From the NCBI GenBank assembly GCA_030621685.1, contig JAUXHF010000101.1, forward strand, positions 1 through 6,844: DNA of 6,844 nt, in the 5' to 3' direction. The position numbers were made by a program, and so were the translations under genes. Shown piece by piece: positions 1 through 6,000 of this stretch. The notes beneath the pieces were generated by a model. That model was not told where the DNA came from. It worked only from the letters and a program-made list of their open reading frames with translations, and did not search any database. Position 1 is the first letter of the stretch. Each line of letters starts with the position of its first letter. The DNA comes from Spirochaetota bacterium. GTDB taxonomy: Bacteria > Spirochaetota > UBA12135 > COTS27.

Positions 1-25
1 CTAAGACCGCTTGGCCTCCGACTTT

Positions 26-142
26 GAGTAGTTAGCTTGAGTAGTTAGCTTGAGTAGTTAGCTTGAGTAGTTAGCTTGAGTAAGTTAGCTGAGTAGTTAG
101 CTTGAGTAAGTTAGCTGAGTAGTTAGCTTGAGTAAGTTAGCG
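26..142. repeat. Nine-unit 13-bp tandem array at the fliD 3' end
   Basis: Nine head-to-tail units of exactly 13 bp fill this stretch without a gap. Two variants occur on the plus strand: GAGTAGTTAGCTT (units 1-4, 6 and 8) and GAGTAAGTTAGCT (units 5 and 7, with unit 9 ending in G instead of T). From unit 4 on the two variants alternate. The unit nearest the gene contains the fliD stop codon (TAA, complement of 137-139) and the preceding arginine codon, so the array begins inside the gene and runs downstream of it. Every unit repeats the TAA. The period is not a multiple of three. I see no GC-rich hairpin with a T-run, so it is not an ordinary terminator. Structure is directly visible; function is unknown. 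Confidence 0.95.
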
Positions 143-2386
143 ATTACCACCAAAGCCTTGCAGGGCGCCTTGAAGGCTACGCTGCTGTTCTAAGGTAGAT
201 TGGGTTTGGCTGAAATCTTCTTCAAGCTTGGCTTGCCGGCGTTCCAGTCGTTCTTCTTCACTGCTTTGTTCGGCTTCAAAACGTTTGCGTTCATCGGCTA
301 AAGAACGTCTTCGAAGCTGGAAAATGCCGGTGACTTCTGTATAGGCTTTAAGTATTTTGTCCATCCGAAAGGCCAGCCCGGTATCAAGAATGCCATTGCC
401 AGCAGAACTAGAGGCAAAGAAGTCGGCAACAGCAAAAGGATAGGCCTCTAATACTTGCCCGAAGGTGCTTTTGTTAAAGGTTAGGGTGCTACTACTAAGA
501 TCGCTACTGTTGCCTAGTACAAAAACTGATTCGATGCCAAGCTGGCTAGAGAAGCTTAGTTGCTCTTTTGCACGGGTGGGGTATAGGTTAGCAACACTAT
601 CGTGTAATAAGTTTTTAAATTGCTGTAATTCACGGCTTCCTTGAAAAATTCCGACACGTTCTTTTAGTTCATCACTTAAGCCTGAAAGACCAAGGCTTTC
701 TTCATTGGGAGCCAGCACAAGGTTAAGCGATTGCATCAGCGTATTGTAGCTTTCTTGGAAGCGGCTTACTTGCTGAAGAATGGTCTCGTTGTCTTTTTGG
801 ACATTGAGCTGAATGGGCTTTTTTGTTTTTTGCTTTAGCGTCAAAATTACTCCGCTAATAAGATCATCAATCTGATTCGATTCTCGTTCTATCTCTAATC
901 CTTCAAAGCGAAGTTTAGCCTTTCGCTGTTTCCTAAGAATTTTTCTTGGGGTAAAAGGATCTTTGTTCTCTCGTTTTATTTGTGCTAGCGGCAAGGATAC
1001 ATGGTAGATGGAGTCATCTGTATGATTAGTGATGCTAAGACTCTGCAGAGTTATCAAAGGACGCTCATAGGTATTTAGAGTGTATTCATCAAGCAGAACA
1101 ATATCAAAAAAAAGTTCTTTACTGGTAATAGGAAACTGTATACTCTCGCCCTCTTGTTTTCCGGGTTTTAAAAAAATCTCGTAATCACCTTGGGCAGAAG
1201 ATTCTCTTTGCAAGCTATCATTCTCGTCAGTTCTCGTGTTATCTGCTGTGGGCTTATAAGAGTTTATATAATAACGAAGGCTACCAATGGGATATGGTTT
1301 TTTTGGCTGGGCTGAAGGATCGCTGCTCTCTGCTGGCTTAGCAGTTTGGGCCTGGGTGTTTGTGTTGGTGTTTAGTAAATCTGCCTTGGGGCTAAGCATA
1401 AGGGGTTCTTTTTTAAAAAAGAGCCGAATATTTTTTATTTTTCCGGCAAAATTCAGTTGTTTGAAAACTGGGAAATTAAGCTGAGCTCCCGGTTGTAAGA
1501 TGAAGTTATTTTCTTCAGCGTTGTAAGATACTGGCAGAGGCTTAGGTTTATTATTTTGGGGCGGGCTGCTTATAGCAGCAGAGTTTTCAGCTTCAGGCTT
1601 TTCTTGCTCTTCAGTTAAAGAGTTTGCATCTGAGAGTTTTAGCAGGGTACTGCCTGTGTTGTTGGCAGGGGCGGCTGGGTTTTTTTTATCTTCGGAAGCA
1701 AGAGAGGCTATCAAATTAGCCTTCTCTGCTTTGTAGAGAAGCTCAACACTTATGCTGGGGTTGGGGCGGAACAGGCCTAGGCTAGCGGTTACGCCACTGG
1801 AGTCACTAACCAAGAGAATGCGATTTTTATCACCGGTTTTCTGGGCTCGAAGAATAATGATTTTTTCGTTTTCGCGGCGTTTCACCACAGTGCTTCGAAT
1901 CCACTTGGATAAGCTGCTGTTCTCTTGTATACTCTTGGCAAAATCCTCAACTGTGCCTCCGGGGAAATCAAGAGGTATATTCTCATCATTGAATTTGAAT
2001 ACAAGTTTGCTGGGTTTAAAAATCTGTTCTTTTTTTGCCGTACTGCGAATAGACTTGCTTGCTATAATTTGGCTTTGGGCAGTTTGTAAAACTTCCAAAT
2101 CGTGTAAGCCAATGGGCGTACGGTTACTGGCAAGAGCTGAAATGCTTTCTTCATCACTACTTAGAACCTTGGTCGAACGGAAAACTGAGGAGAGGCCGTA
2201 GAGTTCTTTGGTAATATCTTTTAGCGAAAGTGAGGCACTTTGGATGTCGTTAAGCGTATCAAAGCGTAAGGATGTTTCCTCAACAGAATTTTCTATGCGT
2301 GAAAGCCTGCGTCCACGTTCTAGCTCCATAATTCTATCGATGTTTTCTTGGAAATTGCCATCTGCTGAGGGGAAAATAAAAGCCAT
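137..2386 (-). CDS. fliD: Flagellar filament capping protein FliD (hook-associated protein 2), enlarged form
   Basis: FliD caps the flagellar filament tip and helps flagellin subunits fold into place. In this 749-residue product the FliD N-terminal domain spans about residues 10-115, with the typical HDLEVLQTAQSQIIASKS stretch at 95-112. The C-terminal FliD domain starts near 490 (FEGLEIERESNQIDDLISGV at 494-513) and runs through LGIESVFV and the NGILDTGLAFRMDKIL stretch. It ends in a charged coiled coil (about 690-740), as in known FliD proteins. Between them lies an unusually long middle (about 205-485) with a Pro/Asn/Ala-rich linker (230-290), an NTNTNT tract (339-344) and a beta-rich part (400-470). 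Many FliD proteins have 450-500 residues, so most of the excess is here. The start is the ATG after a weak AGTAGG ribosome site. The stop lies inside a 13-bp repeat array. Spirochaete flagella are periplasmic, but no signal peptide is seen, as expected for export through the flagellar type III apparatus. Confidence 0.88.
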   Translation of the reverse strand: MAFIFPSADGNFQENIDRIMELERGRRLSRIENSVEETSLRFDTLNDIQSASLSLKDITKELYGLSSVFRSTKVLSSDEESISALASNRTPIGLHDLEVLQTAQSQIIASKSIRSTAKKEQIFKPSKLVFKFNDENIPLDFPGGTVEDFAKSIQENSSLSKWIRSTVVKRRENEKIIILRAQKTGDKNRILLVSDSSGVTASLGLFRPNPSISVELLYKAEKANLIASLASEDKKNPAAPANNTGSTLLKLSDANSLTEEQEKPEAENSAAISSPPQNNKPKPLPVSYNAEENNFILQPGAQLNFPVFKQLNFAGKIKNIRLFFKKEPLMLSPKADLLNTNTNTQAQTAKPAESSDPSAQPKKPYPIGSLRYYINSYKPTADNTRTDENDSLQRESSAQGDYEIFLKPGKQEGESIQFPITSKELFFDIVLLDEYTLNTYERPLITLQSLSITNHTDDSIYHVSLPLAQIKRENKDPFTPRKILRKQRKAKLRFEGLEIERESNQIDDLISGVILTLKQKTKKPIQLNVQKDNETILQQVSRFQESYNTLMQSLNLVLAPNEESLGLSGLSDELKERVGIFQGSRELQQFKNLLHDSVANLYPTRAKEQLSFSSQLGIESVFVLGNSSDLSSSTLTFNKSTFGQVLEAYPFAVADFFASSSAGNGILDTGLAFRMDKILKAYTEVTGIFQLRRRSLADERKRFEAEQSSEEERLERRQAKLEEDFSQTQSTLEQQRSLQGALQGFGGNR
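1355..1372 (-). repeat. In-frame six-base repeat coding for Asn-Thr-Asn-Thr-Asn-Thr in fliD
   Basis: Three imperfect copies of a six-base unit (GGTGTT, TGTGTT, GGTGTT on the plus strand) encode residues 339-344 of FliD inside its low-complexity middle. A six-base period changes length without shifting the frame. A matching (NT)3 tract, from a perfect triple repeat, is present in the ftsQ product at the other end of the window. Confidence 0.8.
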
Positions 2387-2448
2387 GCTATGCCTACTTT
2401 TGATGATTTTCTATAACACTTCTCTGCGAGCTAGCTAATAGCCTTAGT

Positions 2449-2461
2449 TCAAGCTGCTTGA
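2449..2461. other. 13-bp palindrome upstream of fliD
   Basis: TCAAGC-T-GCTTGA is a perfect inverted repeat with a single central base, 63 bp upstream of the fliD start and just past the distal edge of the ftsZ repeat array. The rest of the spacer from here to the fliD start (2387-2448) contains GAGCTAGCTAATAG and a possible TATAGA box on the minus strand, but no convincing -35 element and no FliA-type promoter. A protein-binding site is possible; the evidence is symmetry and position only. Confidence 0.3.
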
Positions 2462-2466
2462 GTAGA

Positions 2467-2812
2467 TTTAGAATTAAATTATTATTTTTTATGCCAAAGT
2501 CGCTGAGCTGCCTGCTCTGCTAGGTTAAGAGTTAAATTATTATTTTTACGCCCAAGTAGATGAGCTGCTTGCTTGCTAGGTTAAGAGTTAAATTATTATT
2601 TTTATGCCCAAGTAGATGAGCTGTTGCTTGCTTGCCTTGCTAAGTTAAGAGTTAAAATTATTATTTTTATGCCCAAGTAGATGAGCTGCTTGTTTGCCTT
2701 GCTAGGTTAAGAGTTAAAATTATTATTTTTATGCCAAAGTAGATGAGCTGCCTGCTCTGCTTGCCTTGCTAAGTTAAGAGTTAAAATTATTATTTTTTTG
2801 CCCAAGTCGCTG
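2467..2812. repeat. Long tandem array copied from the 3' end of ftsZ
   Basis: Six related units start at about 2467, 2525, 2581, 2645, 2707 and 2774, with periods of 58, 56, 64, 62 and 67 bp. The last unit is the real end of ftsZ: its codons for Q-R-L-G-Q-K-N-N-N-F-N-S and the stop. On the minus strand each unit carries a core of about 33 bases (CTTGGGCA, an A-run, AATAATAATTTT, AACTCTTAA). The unit at 2645 differs from the ftsZ end at a single position of this core, and the unit at 2707 at two. The most distal unit (2467) also keeps the CAGCGACTT codons found in ftsZ. Between cores sit variable strings of CTTGC/CTGC/TTGCC steps, which explain the uneven periods. The array fills most of the 387-bp ftsZ-fliD spacer. 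No gene and no rho-independent terminator is visible in it. Confidence 0.93.
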
Positions 2813-4216
2813 GCGCAGAAAAGTGGGTATTTCTAGTTCTTCTTCAAGAGACATAGCCTCTTCTGTTTCAGAATGAGCCGTTTCCGATAAAACATCTGGG
2901 CTAGTAGCCTTTGTTGTCTGATTACGCAAAGGATAAGGATAGCCTTGGGAGTCTTCGCCTATTTGGCTAGAAAGAGTGTATATTTTTGTATCAACTCTAG
3001 CCTCTCGTGGTTTGCGAGCAAGAGAAGAGTTATCGGTTGTTTGATCTTGTCCCAGAGAGGGCTGCCTGTTTGCATGTGAATTTGTTTTCAAGAGCTGCTC
3101 TAAGCTGGTGAAAGAGTTATCGGTGGTATCTTGAGAGGGGCTATGGGGGCTAAACTTATTTTTTTTATAGAAGCTAAAGGCGTCCTTTGTTTCTAGAGTT
3201 TCTTGTTTTTGAAGTTCTTCAGACAAGCTCAAGAAGTCATCGTCAGGGTTTGTTTGATTAAATTCAAAGCCTGTAGCAATAAGCGTTATTTTTAATTGAT
3301 CGTTAAGCTCAGAGCTGGCGGTGAAGCCATGGATGCAAAGAGCATCGCTATCTACTTGCGCGGTAACACTTTTTATAATCTTATCGATATCATTTAAGAG
3401 GGTGCGATCTCCGTATTCAATGTTGAGCAGGACGGCTTTGGCGCCGTGAATGTTACTTTGTTCCAAGAGGTTGTTATGGGTAACCAAGTGAGCTATTTCA
3501 TCGGCTTGCATATCGTTTTTTATTTGAGAAACGCTCATCATGGCGGTGCCACGACCCTGCATGACAGTGCGGACATCGGCGAAGTCTACGTTGACAAAGC
3601 CGGAATTGAGAATGAGTCCAGACAGGGCCTTCACGCCGTTACTTAATACTAAATCGGCTTCGGCAAAGGCCTCATTTACTGAAAGATTACGGCTGTTGAG
3701 TTTTAAAAGGTTTTCATTGGGAATAACGATGATAGCATCGGCGCTTTTGCGGAGTTGTTCAATACCGGTTTCAGCTTTTTGCATTCTATCGAGCATTTCA
3801 AAGTGAAAGGGTTTTGTGACGACAGCAACGCAGAGAACGCCCTTTTTTTTGGCGATAGCGGCAATGACGGGGGCAGCGCCGGTGCCGGTGCCGCCGCCCA
3901 TGCCCGCGGTTAGGAACAGAATATCACATTTTTCAAGAAGCTTTCCAATTTGCTTTTGTTGCTCTTCTGCGGCCGCCGAACCAACCTTGGGGTCAGCGCC
4001 GGCGCCTAAGCCACGTGTTTTTTCTATTCCAATTTGTATTTTTATGCTTGCGGCAGAGCCTTGCAGGGCCTGCCTATCGGTATTTACCGCGATGAATTCT
4101 AAGGAAGGCATGCTGGTCTCTACCATTCGGTTAATGGCGTTGCAACCGCCGCCGCCTACGCCCATTACAATTACTCGTGTTGGGTTATTCTCTTCTTCTA
4201 TAAGTTCTACAGGCAT
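2774..4216 (-). CDS. ftsZ: Cell division GTPase FtsZ
   Basis: FtsZ is the tubulin-like GTPase that polymerises into the cytoplasmic division ring. The 480-residue product has the glycine-rich GVGGGGCNAINRM loop (19-31), the tubulin signature GGGTGTG (107-113), the ribose/phosphate contacts FHFE...R (137-144), IPNENLL (165-171), the NEAFAEAD stretch and the T7 loop NVDFADV (209-215), whose Asp residues complete the GTPase site of the next subunit. QLKITLIATGF (307-317) ends the folded core. A long, polar linker (about 320-460) leads to the conserved C-terminal peptide LEIPTFLRQRLG (461-472), which in other bacteria binds FtsA and further partners. The start follows a strong ribosome site. Oddities: the segment after the T7 loop lacks the usual glycine-rich GxGxxxGExRA pattern, the linker exceeds that of E. 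coli FtsZ, and the final codons belong to a tandem array extending downstream. ftsA lies 145 bp upstream. Confidence 0.98.
   Translation of the reverse strand: MPVELIEEENNPTRVIVMGVGGGGCNAINRMVETSMPSLEFIAVNTDRQALQGSAASIKIQIGIEKTRGLGAGADPKVGSAAAEEQQKQIGKLLEKCDILFLTAGMGGGTGTGAAPVIAAIAKKKGVLCVAVVTKPFHFEMLDRMQKAETGIEQLRKSADAIIVIPNENLLKLNSRNLSVNEAFAEADLVLSNGVKALSGLILNSGFVNVDFADVRTVMQGRGTAMMSVSQIKNDMQADEIAHLVTHNNLLEQSNIHGAKAVLLNIEYGDRTLLNDIDKIIKSVTAQVDSDALCIHGFTASSELNDQLKITLIATGFEFNQTNPDDDFLSLSEELQKQETLETKDAFSFYKKNKFSPHSPSQDTTDNSFTSLEQLLKTNSHANRQPSLGQDQTTDNSSLARKPREARVDTKIYTLSSQIGEDSQGYPYPLRNQTTKATSPDVLSETAHSETEEAMSLEEELEIPTFLRQRLGQKNNNFNS
3025..3132. repeat. Duplicated segment in the ftsZ linker (TTDNS motif twice)
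   Basis: AGAGTTATCGGTTGT (3026-3040) and AGAGTTATCGGTGGT (3113-3127) differ at one base, and similarity continues through ATCTTG on one side with a three-base gap. They encode the TTDNS peptides at residues 393-397 and 364-368 of FtsZ, each after a Gln/Asp pair. The nucleotide match is too good for chance convergence in a disordered linker, so an internal duplication is likely. Confidence 0.75.
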
Positions 4217-4220
4217 GGTT

Positions 4221-4227
4221 TCCTCCC
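4221..4227 (-). promoter_or_regulatory. Strong ribosome binding site of ftsZ
   Basis: GGGAGGA on the minus strand lies four bases before the ATG at 4216-4214 and matches the anti-Shine-Dalgarno well. It fixes the ftsZ start. The other genes in the window have much weaker sites (only GGGA very close to the ftsA ATG, and AGTAGG before fliD), which fits the need for FtsZ in excess over FtsA. Confidence 0.85.
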
Positions 4228-4295
4228 TATGGATATATGACTTATTTTGCTGGCACTCTTTGTTTCTGCTAGCTTCAGTTTATTTAATTATGTCG

Positions 4296-4370
4296 CTTTG
4301 ATGTTTTGGTAAATAGAATTAGGATTCACCGTGTTCTTATTCTTTGTTAGGTAAACGGAATTTAGCGGAA
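4296..4370. repeat. Degenerate direct repeats at the ftsA 3' end
   Basis: The ftsA-ftsZ spacer holds two related strings: CTTTGATGTTTTGGTAAATAGAATT split over 4296-4308 and 4309-4320, and CTTTGTTAGGTAAACGGAATT at 4342-4362 (with a four-base gap). Next to the second, TAAACGGAA (4352-4360) is echoed by TTAGCGGAA (4362-4370), which is the last two codons and stop of ftsA. The pattern is weak and eroded compared with the arrays behind ftsZ and fliD. The rest of the spacer is AT-rich, with a GCTAGC at 4268-4273, the ftsZ ribosome site and no obvious terminator or clear promoter. Confidence 0.45.
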
Positions 4371-5657
4371 AAAGTTTTTCAGATAAGATGTCATCTTAGA
4401 GAAAGAACCATGGCTACTAAGACTTCGTATGTTTTGCTGGCGATGCAATTGTTCGGCCTCGCTTAAGGAATCCAAGGGAGTTTCTGGGTTTTCATATTGG
4501 TAGGCTAGAGCAGAAAGTTGAGACAAACCAGAAAGTACAGCAAAGCGAGGGCTATGAAAATCTTTATAGACGCTGGTTGTACGAAGCGGCAAGCCAATCC
4601 GCGCTGGACGCTGAAAGACATCGTAGGCTAAATCAACAATATGTAAGAGCATGCAACCTCCGCCGGTAAAAACAATACCGCCTTCTAGCCATCGCTGGTC
4701 TAATTCACTGCTATCAAGTTTTGCTTTTATCAGCGAGAGTATCTCTTTAACTCTGGGTTCAATAATTTCAGCCAGTAATCGTTTTGAAACACGAGTGCTT
4801 TGCTGGTAGGCTACCAAGGGAGCGGTAATAAACTCATGGGCACTGCTTTTCAAAATAAGCGCAGAACCAAATCGTTTTTTTATTTCTTCGGCATGAGCCA
4901 AAGTGGTTTTCAGCCCATAGGCAAGGTCTTTGGTAATGTAAAGAGAGCCAAGGTCTATATAACCACTGGTTACCACGCCGCCCTTGCTAAAGACCATGTA
5001 ATCGCTGATATTTCCCCCGATGTCAACAAGCAAGGTTCCTGTTTTTTTCTCTTCTTCGCTAAGCACTCCCTGGGCGCAGGCAAGCGTTTGTAGGGTAAGA
5101 TCTTCAATTTGCACTTGGGCTTTTAGAAGAACTTTTTTCATAGAATTCAGTACGGATATTTTATGAATAACGAGGCAAACCTCGGCTTCTAAACGAACGC
5201 CAGCGGCGCCTAAGGGTTCTTCTACTTCTACTTTATCAATGAGAAAACGTAGTGGAAGGGAGTGGAGAATAACCTCATCACGAGAAAGAGATACAGAGTT
5301 AGCCATCTCTATGACGCGCTTGATATCGGGAAGACCAACCTCGCGACTGCCCTGATCGCGGCCGCCGGCAACCGTAGCAATGCCATTAGAGCGTTCTATT
5401 CGGCTTTCAGCGCTACTCATGCTTACGCGGAAAGGCGGGCAACGAATGCCAGCGGCCATTTCTACGCGGCCGATAATTCTTCTGATGATTTCAGCGACAG
5501 TTTCTAAGTTCAGTATTCTACCGCCCCTAGCGCCACTAAACTCCTCACTAGCAAAGCCCAGCACTTCAAGGTCGCCATCAATTTTCCGCTCGGATAAGGA
5601 GGCTGCTATTTTTGAGCTTCCAATCTCTAAGGCTGCAAAAAGATTTTCTCGTTTCAT
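4362..5657 (-). CDS. ftsA: Cell division protein FtsA (actin-like FtsZ membrane anchor)
   Basis: FtsA is an actin-family ATP-binding protein that tethers FtsZ filaments to the inner membrane and recruits later divisome proteins. The 431-residue product starts with the phosphate-1 motif ALEIGSSKIAA (9-19). An FtsA-specific 1C (SHS2-like) domain follows at about 75-165. Next come the phosphate-2 motif VDIGGNISDYMVF (211-223), the ITKDLAYGLKTTLAHAEEIKKRFG block (241-264) and the adenosine motif GIVFTGGG (327-334). The tail KMTSYLKNFFR (421-431) has the hydrophobic/basic spacing of the membrane-targeting helix. Length is slightly above the usual 410-420. The phosphate-2 loop departs from the common DIGGGTTD (Asn-Ile-Ser in place of Gly-Thr-Thr). 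The ATG start is supported by the MKRENLFAALEIGSSK beginning, typical of the family, though only GGGA lies just before it. A 379-bp spacer separates it from ftsQ, so it probably has its own promoter. Confidence 0.97.
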   Translation of the reverse strand: MKRENLFAALEIGSSKIAASLSERKIDGDLEVLGFASEEFSGARGGRILNLETVAEIIRRIIGRVEMAAGIRCPPFRVSMSSAESRIERSNGIATVAGGRDQGSREVGLPDIKRVIEMANSVSLSRDEVILHSLPLRFLIDKVEVEEPLGAAGVRLEAEVCLVIHKISVLNSMKKVLLKAQVQIEDLTLQTLACAQGVLSEEEKKTGTLLVDIGGNISDYMVFSKGGVVTSGYIDLGSLYITKDLAYGLKTTLAHAEEIKKRFGSALILKSSAHEFITAPLVAYQQSTRVSKRLLAEIIEPRVKEILSLIKAKLDSSELDQRWLEGGIVFTGGGCMLLHIVDLAYDVFQRPARIGLPLRTTSVYKDFHSPRFAVLSGLSQLSALAYQYENPETPLDSLSEAEQLHRQQNIRSLSSHGSFSKMTSYLKNFFR

Positions 5658-5796
5658 TTCCCAATAATTCTTTTCAAAATACTTTATTTGTTATGATTTT
5701 ATTTTGTTTGAAGCCTAAGTTTTTTTTATAGGTCTTTATTTTTTATTACTCTTACTCATTGCGTATTTGTTTTTGTTTATTTCTCTAAATTTTCGC

Positions 5797-5814
5797 ATAG
5801 TAAATTAATACTAT
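5797..5814. promoter_or_regulatory. Operator-like inverted repeat at the putative ftsA start site
   Basis: ATAGTA (5797-5802) and TACTAT (5809-5814) form a perfect 6-bp inverted repeat around AATTAA. It abuts the TATAAT box at 5815-5820, so transcription toward ftsA would begin within it. The placement is what one expects of a repressor operator, or of a hairpin at the very 5' end of the transcript. AT-only dyads occur by chance in such AT-rich DNA, so this is a candidate only. Confidence 0.35.
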
Positions 5815-5845
5815 ATTATAAACTGTGAAATTTTAATAAAGTAAA
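5815..5845 (-). promoter_or_regulatory. ftsA: Candidate promoter for ftsA
   Basis: On the minus strand a perfect -10 hexamer TATAAT (5820-5815) is preceded by TTTACT (5845-5840), a partial match to the -35 consensus with a rather long 19-base spacer. It lies in an AT-rich stretch and would give an untranslated leader of about 150 bases before ftsA. The -10 match is good and the -35 weak. Other TATA-like strings nearby (around 5851-5868) could serve instead. Confidence 0.35.
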
Positions 5846-5907
5846 AAATTCTATAATATTTTGTATAAGGGTTTTTTACGTAGAATATACTGGTTATAGG
5901 CTGCCTC

Positions 5908-5971
5908 GGCTAGCATGGCTAGTGAATTCTAGTGTGCTAGCTTTAGCACTAGTTTTAGCGAGTTTTACGTA
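5908..5971. repeat. GCTAG-rich structured block in the ftsQ-ftsA spacer
   Basis: This block is less AT-rich than its surroundings and contains five CTAG sites in about 45 bases. Short direct repeats are visible: GGCTAGCAT/GGCTAGTGA at 5909-5925 (the G of GG at 5908-5909), and CTAGCTTTAGCA/CTAGTTTTAGCG (5937-5960), followed by AGTTTTACG. It also contains inverted repeats. GCTAGCA (5909-5915) pairs with TGCTAGC (5935-5941), enclosing CTAG (5919-5922) paired with CTAG (5929-5932). An alternative pairing joins CTAGTG..CT (5929-5938) to AGCACTAG (5945-5952). No T-run follows on the minus strand, so it is not a standard terminator. The remainder of this spacer (5658-5796 and 5846-5907) is very AT-rich, with no gene I can support. 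Confidence 0.6.
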
Positions 5972-6000
5972 ACGCATGGTTGTGCAAAAGTGGCTAAGCA

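Noticed and set aside
1..25. Minus-strand string GGCCAAGCGGTCTTAG resembling a tRNA D-arm
   Set aside because: Only 25 bases are visible before the window edge, the acceptor stem cannot be paired and the implied first bases are unusual for a tRNA. Worth a look with more flanking sequence but not callable.
26..142. Iteron-type replication origin
   Set aside because: Direct 13-bp repeats fit superficially, but there is no replication initiator gene, no DnaA box, and the array overlaps the end of fliD.
1287..2201. Plus-strand open frames opposite fliD, and others opposite ftsZ, ftsA and ftsQ
   Set aside because: They have no recognisable motifs or ribosome sites and lie entirely antisense to well-supported genes.
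2467..2812. Possible CRISPR array (cores of about 33-44 bp with shorter variable linkers)
   Set aside because: The linkers are low-complexity variants of one another, not unique spacers; the core derives from the ftsZ coding end; no cas gene is present.
3843..3850. Eight-base homopolymer in ftsZ (and similar runs at 1680-1687 in fliD and 6603-6611 in ftsQ) as phase-variation tracts
   Set aside because: They encode ordinary Lys-rich or Lys-Lys positions in well-conserved frames, and essential division genes are unlikely to be switched off by slippage. They are places for sequencing error rather than evidence of a switch.
5894..5977. Minus-strand reading frame of 27 codons starting ATG-CGT-TAC in the ftsQ-ftsA spacer
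   Set aside because: No ribosome binding site precedes it, and its content follows from the GCTAG repeats of the block (repeated Ala-Lys/Ala-Ser). It could be real only if conserved in relatives.
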